From contig NC_092045.1 in NCBI RefSeq assembly GCF_003086295.3, forward strand, positions 86,938,693 through 87,002,692: a stretch of DNA of 64,000 nt. The letters are read 5' to 3'. Each line of letters starts with the position of its first letter. Position 1 is the first letter of the stretch. Below are positions 57,218-64,000 of this stretch, piece after piece. Both the position numbers and the translations under genes were made by a program. Below the pieces are notes generated by a model, which saw only the letters and a list, made by a program, of their open reading frames with translations, was not told the DNA's origin and ran no database searches. Source of the stretch: Arachis hypogaea (lineage: Eukaryota; Streptophyta; Magnoliopsida; Fabales; Fabaceae).

Positions 57218-58998
57218 TGGTGCACGAAATTGTTATCACCGGGCATGGCTCCAAAAACTTGGTGCACAATACCATGATTCACACGTCTCTTCACAACTTC
57301 GCACAGCTAACCAGCAAGTGCACTGGGTCGTCCAAGTAATACCTTACATGATTAAAGATCGATCCTACGGAGATTGTCGGCTTGAAGCAAGCTATGGTCA
57401 TCTTGTAAATCTCAGTCAGGTGGATTCAAATGGTTATAGAGTTTTGATAATTAAAAGATAAATAAACATAAAATAAAGATAGAGATACTTATGTAATTCA
57501 TTGGTGGGAATTTCAGATAAGCGTTTGGAGATGCGTTATTCCTTCTGAATCTCTACTTTCCTACTGTCTTCATTCAATCATTCATACTCCTTTCCATGGC
57601 AAGCTGTATGTTGGGGATCACCGTTGTCAATGGCTACCTCCCGTCCTCTCAGTGAAAATGGTCCTCTACGGTTTCTGTACGGCTAATCAACTGTCGGATT
57701 TCTCGTCTCGGATGAAAAATACCAGGCACAGCTACCGCATGCCTAATCAGCTGTCGGTTCTCGATCGTGTCGGAATAAAATCCAATTATCCTTTTGCATC
57801 TGTCACTACGCCTAACAGTCATGAGTTTGAAGCTTGTCACAGTCATCCCTTCCCAGATCCTACTCGGAATACCACAAACAAGGTTTAGACTTTCTGAATC
57901 TCAGGAATGCTGCCAAATGTTTCTAGCCTATACCACGAAGGATCTAATCTCATATTCAGATGCCCCATTGTCAGAGGGGAGACGATGTGAATCGTTGATT
58001 AGAAACCCAAGAGATACACACTCTAACTTTCGCAAGTAGAATGAAAGTGGTTATCAGGCACGCGTTCACAAATTGAGAATGGTGATGAGTGTCACGGATC
58101 ATCACATTCATCAAGTTGAAGTGCGAGTGAACATCTTAGAATAAGAATAAGCTTGAATTGAATAGAAGAACAATAGTACTTTGCATTAATACTCGAGGAA
58201 CAGCAGAGCTCCACACCTTAATCTATGGTGTGTAGAAACTCCACCGTTGAAAATACATAAGAACAAGGTCTAGGCATGGCCGAATGGCCAGCCTCCAAGT
58301 CTATGATAAAATGTTCCAAAGATGATCTAAGGATAATCCAAAGATAATCCAAAATTAATCCAAAGATATGAGTACAATAGTAAAGAGTCTTATTTATACT
58401 AAACTAGTTACTAGGGTTACAGAAGTAAGTAAATGATGTAGAAATCCACTTTCGGGCCCACTTGGTGTGTGCTTGGGCTGAGCATTGAAGCTTTCATGTG
58501 TAGAGACTTTTCTTGGAGTTAAACACCAGCTTTTATGCCAGTTTGGGCGTTTAACTCCAGCTTTTATCCTATTTCTGGCGTTTAATGCCAGAATAGGGCA
58601 GGAAGTTGGCATTTGAACGCCAGTTTGCGTCGTCAAAACTCGGGCAAAGTATAGACTATTATATATTGCTGGAAACCCCAAGATGTCTACTTTCCAACGC
58701 AATGGAGAGCGCGCCATTTGGGTTTCTGTAGCTCCATAAAATCCATTTTGAGTGCAAGGAGGTCAGAATCCAACAGCATCTGTAGTCCTTTTTCAGCCTC
58801 TGAATCAGATTTTTGCTCAGGTCCCTCAATTTCAGCCAGAAAATACCTAAAATCATAGAAAAACACACAAACTTATAGTAAAGTCCAGAAATGTGAATTT
58901 TGTTTAAAAACTAATAAAAATATACTAAAATTTAGCTAGATCCTATTAAAAACTACCTAAAAATAATGCCAAAAAGTGTATAAATTATCCGCTCATCA
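57218..58998 (-). repeat. K 3' LTR (1781 bp) with an internal decayed PBS
   Basis: It runs (plus strand) from TGGTGCACG to GCTCATCA. At 57235-57253 it contains a sequence that, on the element strand, reads TGGAGCCATGCCCGGTGAT, a decayed PBS, and six bases further on (57260) a second LTR-like end, TGGTGCAC. GGCGTT motifs lie at 58515-58622. Confidence 0.8.
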
Positions 58999-60057
58999 CA
59001 ACACCAAACTTAAATTGTTGCTTGTCCCCAAGCAACTGAAAAAAAATAGAATAAAAAGAAGAGAATATACAATGAATTTCACAATATCAATGAAACTTAG
59101 TCCTAATTAGATGAGCAGGGCTAGTAGCTTTTTGCTTCTGAACAGTTTTGGCATCTCACTTTATCCTTTGAAATTCAGAATGATTGGTATCTATAGGAAC
59201 TCAGAATTTTGGATAGTGTTATTGATTCTCCTAGTTCAGTATGTTGATTCTTGAACACAGCTACTTTATGAGTCTTGGCCGTGGCCCTTTCATAACTTGG
59301 TGAACCATTTTAGATTGTGACTCAGCTTTGCTAGAGTCCCCAGTTAGAGGTGTTCGAAGTTCTTAAGCACACTCTTTTTGCTTTGGATCGCGACTTTAAC
59401 CACTCAGTATCAAGCTTTTCACTTGGACTTTCATGCCACAAGCACATGGTTAGGGACAACTTGATTTAGCTGCTTAGGCCTGGATTTTATTTCCTTAGAC
59501 CCTCCTATCCATTAATGCTCAAAGCCTTGGATCCTTTTTACCCTTGCTTTTTGGTTTAAAGGGCTATTGGCTTTTTCTGCTTGCTTTTTCTTTTTCTCTT
59601 TTTTTTTTTGCCATTTTTTCTTTTTCGCTACTTTTTTCTTTTCACTGCTTTTTCTTGCTTCAAGAATCAATTTCATAATTTTTCAGATTATCAATAACAT
59701 TTCTCTTTGTTCATCATTCTTTCAAGAGCCAACAATTTTAACATTCATGAACTTCACTATAAAAAAATATGCACTGTTCAAGCATTCATTCGGAAAACAA
59801 AAAGTATTGCCACCACATCAAAATAATTAAACTACTTTCAAGATAAAATTTGAAATCCAAGTACTTCTTATTCTTTTGTAATTAGGCACATTTTTCATTT
59901 AAGAAAGGTGAAAGATTCATGGAATTATTCATAGCTTTAAGGCATAGACACTAGACACTAATGATCATGTAGTAAAGACACAAATATAGACAAACATAAA
60001 GCATCAAATTTGAAAAACAGAAAAATAAGACTAAGGAAATCAAAGAACGAGTCCACC
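58999..60057 (-). other. K 3' untranslated region
   Basis: It begins (plus strand) CAACACCAAACTTAAATTG, the polypurine position, and matches the E, F and L 3' UTRs. No gene. Confidence 0.75.
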
Positions 60058-60203
60058 TTAGTGATGGTGGCAAGTTCTTCCTCTTGAAGATCCAATGGAA
60101 CGCCTGAGCTCCTCTATGTCTCTTCCTTGCCTTTGTTGCTCTTCCCTCAAAGCTCTTTGATCTTCTCTAATCTCATGGAGAATGATGGAGTGCTCTTGGT
60201 GCT
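60058..60203 (-). pseudogene. K ORF2, C-terminal end
   Basis: It reads KHQEHSIILHEIREDQRALR, then a Gln/Arg-rich helix (EEQQRQGRDIEELRRS), and ends GRTCHHH at TAA 60058-60060. It is the coiled-coil tail of ORF2, cut at 60203 by LTR L. Confidence 0.7.
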
Positions 60204-61831
60204 TGGTGGACAGAATTGTGATCATCAACAATGGCTCCAATAGTTTGGTAGCTCTCACACATGAATTACACTTAGTCACAACTCCGCACAACTAACCAGC
60301 AAGTGCACTGGGTCGTCCAAGTAATACCTTACGTTAGTAAGGGTCGATCCCACGGAGATTGTTGGTATGAAGCAATCTATGGTCATTTTGTAAATCTCAA
60401 TCAGGCTAATTCAAATATGATTGGATTAGATATTCAAAAGATAAATAAAATAAACAGGAAATAAAGATAAAGTTACTCATGTTATCCAATGGTAGGAATT
60501 TCAGATAGGTGCATGGAGGTGCTGTGTTCCTTCCGAATCTCTACTTTCTTATTACATTCATCCAATCCTTCTTACTCCTTTCCATGGCAAGCTGTATGTA
60601 GGGCATCACTGTTGTCAATGGCTACATCCCATCCTCTCAGTGAAAAAGGTCCAAATGCTCTGTCACAGCACGGCTAATCATCTGTCGGTTCTCAATCAGG
60701 TTGGAATAGAATCCAGTGATTCTTTTGTGTCTGTCACTAACGCCCAGCCTTCAGGAGTTTGAAGCTCGTCATAGTCATTCAATCCCGGAATCCTACTCGA
60801 AATACCACAAACAAGGTTAGACTTTTCGGATTCCCATGAATGCCACCATCAATTTTAGCTTATACCACGAAGATTCTGATTAAAGAATCCAAGAGATATG
60901 CGCCCGGTCTAAGGTAGAACGGAAGTGGTTGTCAGTCACGCGCGTTCATAGGTGAGAATGATGATGAGTGTCACGGATCATCACATTCATCAAGTTGAAG
61001 TGCAACGAATATCTTAGAACAGGAATAAATCGAATTGGATAGAAAATAATAGTAATTGCATTGAAACTTGAGGTACAGCAGAGCTCCACACCCTTAATCT
61101 ATGGTGTGTAGAAACTCCACCGTTGAAAATACTTAAGTGAAAGGTCCAGGCATGGCCAAATGGCCAGCCCCCATGATCTGAGAACTAAACGTCCCAAGAT
61201 GTCTAATACACTAGTAAAAAGTTCTATTTATACTAAACTAGCTACTAGGGTTTACAGAAGTAAGTAATTGATGCATAAATCCACTTCCGGGGCCCACTTG
61301 GTGTGTGCTTGGGCTGAGCTTGATCTATCCACGAGCTGAGGCTTCTCTTGGAGTTGAACGCCAAGTTATAACGTGTTTTGGGGGTTCAACTCTGGTTCGT
61401 GACGTGTTTCTGGCGTTTGACTCCAGAATGCAGCATGGAACTGGAGTTGAGCGCCAGTTTACGTCATCTAATCACGAATAAAGTATGAACTATTATATAT
61501 TTCTGGAAAGCTCTGAATGTCTATTTTCCAACGCCATTGAGAGCGCACCATTTGGAGTTCTGTAGCTCTAGAAAATTTATTTCAAGTGCAAGGAGGTCAG
61601 AATCCAACAACATCAGCAGTCCTTTGTCAGCCTCCTATCAGAGTTTTGCTCAGGTCCCTCAATTTCAGCTAGAAAATACTTGAAATTATAGAAAAACACA
61701 CAAACTCATAGTAAAGTCCAGAAATGTGAATTTAGCATAAAAACTAATGAAAACATCCCTAAAAGTAACTAGATCATACTAAAAACTACCTAAAAACAAT
61801 GCCAAAAAGCGTATAAATTATCTGCTCTTCA
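60204..61831 (-). repeat. L 3' LTR (1628 bp) with an internal decayed PBS
   Basis: It runs from TGGTGGACAG to CTCTTCA. At 60221-60239 the plus strand reads ATCATCAACAATGGCTCCA, which aligns without gaps to the reversed tRNA-Asp PBS at 13 of 19 positions. Like K, it is followed by a six-base spacer and TGGT. GGCGTT-type motifs lie at 61350-61460. Confidence 0.8.
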
Positions 61832-62940
61832 CAACACCAAACTTAAATTGTTGCTTGTCCCCAAGCAACTAAAAATCAATTAGGATAAAAGGAAGAGAAT
61901 ATACTATAAATCCCAGAGTATCAAAGAATATTAGTTCTAACTAGATGAGCGGGACTTGTAACTTTTTGCTTCTGAACAGTTTTGGCATCTCACTTTCTCC
62001 TTTGAAGTTTAGAATGATTGGCATCTATGGGAACTTAGAATTTCGGATGGTGTTATTGATTCTCCTAGTTAAGTATGTTGATTCTTGAACACAACTACTT
62101 TTATGAGTCTTGGCCGTGGCCCTAAGCACTTTGTTTTCTAGTATTACCACCAAATACATAAATGCCACAGACACATGACTGGGTGAACCTTTTCAGATTG
62201 TGACTCAACTTTGCTAGAGTCCCCAGTTAGAGGTGTCCAGAGCTCTTAAGCACACTCTTTTTGCTTTGGATCACGACTTTAACCACTCAGTCTCAAGTTT
62301 TTCACTTGGACCTGCATGCCACAAGCACATGGTCAGGGACAACTTGATTTAGCCGCTTAGGCCTGGATTTTATTTCCTTGGGCCCTCCTATCCATTGATG
62401 CTCAAAGCCTTGGATCCTTTTTACCCTTACCTTTTGGTTTTAAGGGCTATTGGTTTTTTTCTACTTGCTTTTTCTTTTTCTTTCTATTTTTTTTGCCAAA
62501 TTTTTTTTCACAAGCTTTTGCTTTTTCACTGCTTTTTCTTGCTTTAAGAATCAATTTCATGATTTTTCAGATTATCAATAGCATTTCTCTTTGTTCATCA
62601 TTCTTTCAAGAGCCAACAATTTTAACATTCATAAACAACAAGATAAAAAATATGCACTGTTCAAGCATTCATTCAGAAAACAAAAAGCATTGTCACCACA
62701 TCAATATAATTAAACTAAATTCAAGGATAAATTCGAAATTCATGTACTTCTTGTTCTTTTGAATTAGAAACATTTTTCATTTAAGAAAGGTGAAAGATTA
62801 ATGGAATTATTCATAGCTTTAAGACATAGTTACTAACTACTAATGATCATGAAGTAGAGACACAAAACATAGATAAACATATAACATAAAAACCCAAAAA
62901 CAGAGAGATAAGAACAAGGAAGTTAAGGAATGAGTCCACC
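61832..62940 (-). other. L polypurine position and 3' untranslated region
   Basis: CAACACCAAACTTAAATTG (61832-61850) followed by the family 3' UTR. No gene. Confidence 0.75.
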
Positions 62941-63293
62941 TTAGTGAGGGTGGCGCCTTTTTGAAGGTCCAATGGTGCTTTTTGAGTTCCTTTATGTCTC
63001 TTCCTTGCTTCTGTTGCATTATCCCTAGTGATTTTGGTGTTCCTACCCTTAGTTGCTTCCAATAATTATGTAGAGGAACATGTATCCCCTGAGGTATCTC
63101 AGGGATTTATTGATGAGGGAATTTCTCATGCTCTCTTGATGTGCAGTCAAATGCTCTTCTACTAAGTTATGGACCCTTGAGATGAATATCTCCATCTCCC
63201 ATGACTCAGAGGTGGAAGCTTTTGTCTTCTCTTTTCTCTTTTCTTTATTTTCTCTCCTTTTTTTTTTGAGGTTTCTCTGGCCTTAGGTGCCAT
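62941..63293 (-). pseudogene. L ORF2, short and frameshifted
   Basis: It starts MAPKARETSKKKRREN at ATG 63293, continues as ESWEMEIFISRVHNLVEEHL, shifts frame to reach IHVPLHNYWKQLRVGTPKS and QQKQGRDIKELKKHH, and shifts again to the family stop near 62941-62943. It is about 115 codons, so the central transposon-protein domain of E ORF2 is missing; only the basic N-terminus and the helical tail remain. Confidence 0.6.
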
Positions 63294-63329
63294 CAATGAT
63301 TATGGAAAATCAAGAAAAGCAAAAAAGCT

Positions 63330-63639
63330 ATGCTTTTACCACACCAAACTTAGAATGTTGCTCGCCGTCGAGCAAAAGAAGAAAGAATAGAAGAAGGAGA
63401 AGAAGATATGGGGGAGAGGGAGAGATGTTTGTGTTTTGGCCATGTAGGGTGGGTTTGGGTGGGAAGGATGGATGGATGTGAGTGGTGAAGAGATGATGGG
63501 GAAGAGGGATTAAGGTGATTGGGGAAGAATGGAGAAGGTGAGTTGAGGTAGGTGGGGATCCTGTGGGGTCCACAGATCCTGAGGTGTTTAAGGATTTACA
63601 TCCCTGCACCAGTTAGGCATGTAAAATGCCTTTGCATAC
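63330..63639 (-). other. L spacer with a polypurine-like copy
   Basis: On the element strand TTCTAAGTTTGGTGTGG (about 63337-63353) follows a pyrimidine-rich tract ending TTTTGCTCGACGG, the same layout as 29190-29250 in E. The open frames are low-complexity. Confidence 0.6.
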
Positions 63640-63890
63640 AATTCTGGCGTTTAAACGCCGAGGTGATGCATGTGCTGGGCGTTCAACACCCATGTGTAGC
63701 ATGTTTCTGGCGTTGAACGCCAGTTCCATGCTTGTTTCTGGCGTTCAGCGCCAGCTTTCCTCAGGGCACATTCCTAGCGTCCAAACGCCAAGATGTTGCT
63801 TGTTTCTGGCGTTCAGCGCCAGATACATGTTCTGTTCTGGCGTTGAATGCTAGCCAGATGCACCTTACTGGCGTTTAAACGCCACTAAGT
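63640..63890 (-). repeat. L GGCGTT palindrome cluster
   Basis: About eight motifs (GGCGTTTAAACGCC, GGCGTTCAGCGCC, GGCGTTGAACGCC). They are close to the H2 cluster. Confidence 0.85.
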
Positions 63891-64000
63891 CCTTCCTCCA
63901 TGGTGTGATTTTTCTTCTGCTGTTTTTTATTCTATTTTTAATTTTAATATTTTTTTCGTGACTCCTCATGATCATGAACCTACTAAAACACAAAATAACA

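Larger units (their letters stand above)
57218..60203 (-). mobile_element. Element K: 3' end of a family 1 element, antisense
   Basis: 3' LTR (57218-58998), polypurine position (58999-59014), 3' UTR and the end of ORF2. It is inserted in C; the expected 5-bp target copy is ATATA (57213-57217). L is inserted in its ORF2, so the rest lies right of the window. Confidence 0.85.
60204..64000 (-). mobile_element. Element L: 3' part of a family 1 element, antisense
   Basis: 3' LTR, 3' UTR, short ORF2, polypurine-like copy and GGCGTT cluster; it continues to the right. 63900-64000 matches H2 14540-14650, so the hairpin and gag or pol should follow just outside the window. Confidence 0.85.

Noticed and set aside
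57218..57267. K's left edge as PBS plus a 20-bp remnant of a deleted element
   Set aside because: L shows the same arrangement independently, so a property of the LTR subfamily is simpler; the alternative is kept as a refutation test.

Overview
This window looks like plant intergenic DNA made almost entirely of transposable elements. I see no ordinary host gene, rRNA, tRNA or CRISPR array. The plant is most likely a legume, probably peanut (Arachis). The evidence is the LTR ends (TGATGAGCGG... and ...TTCGTGCACCA), the iterated GGCGTTTAACGCC motifs and the Athila-type gag-pol with a 3' extra ORF, which together resemble the abundant FIDEL-like peanut elements. The genus rests on my memory of such sequences, not on a search.

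Two LTR-retrotransposon families dominate. Both have a primer-binding site matching tRNA-Asp(GUC). Family 1 is Athila-like Ty3/gypsy (copies H1, F, H2, E, K, L and the LTR J): gag-protease-RT-RNase H-integrase, then a short hairpin, a cluster of GGCGTT palindromes, and an ORF2 resembling the 'putative plant transposon protein' domain. Family 2 is non-autonomous (copies A, B, C): no gag-pol, but an unfamiliar ORF1 with a Trp-rich C-terminus, the same hairpin, a cluster of ACGCG palindromes, and (in B) an ORF2 of the same type.

Layout. 1-3249: right part of a PIF/Harbinger DNA transposon with a spliced Myb/SANT-like gene. 3250-10176: A, a family 2 element whose 5' LTR took the Harbinger insertion. 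10177-11928: 3' end of H1. F, the large host element, is seen in pieces: 11929-12694 (gag), 20411-25584 (pol, ORF2) and 37291-40169 (ORF2 end, 3' LTR). Inside F sit H2 (12695-20410, antisense, gag-protease only, TSD CACAT) and E (25585-37290, antisense, nearly complete, TSD CAAGG). 40170-49442: B (antisense, family 2), whose 3' LTR received F and whose 5' LTR carries the partial LTR J. 49443 to about 50870: a Ty1-copia gag and LTR fragment into which B inserted. About 51590-53254: a decayed CACTA (En/Spm) element, then a weak MULE-like trace. 53882-57217: C (family 2). 57218-60203: 3' end of K inside C. 60204-64000: 3' part of L inside K.

The order of insertion can be read: copia, then B, F, H1, A, Harbinger on the left, and C, K, L on the right. 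The most interesting signals are not the coding regions. They are (i) family-specific palindromes that recur in U3, again just before ORF2, and in family 1 also inside gag; (ii) a hairpin after the first coding block with compensatory stem changes; (iii) probable splice acceptors touching the ORF2 ATG; (iv) internal copies of the polypurine-tract sequence; and (v) an LTR subfamily that carries a decayed primer-binding site within the LTR.
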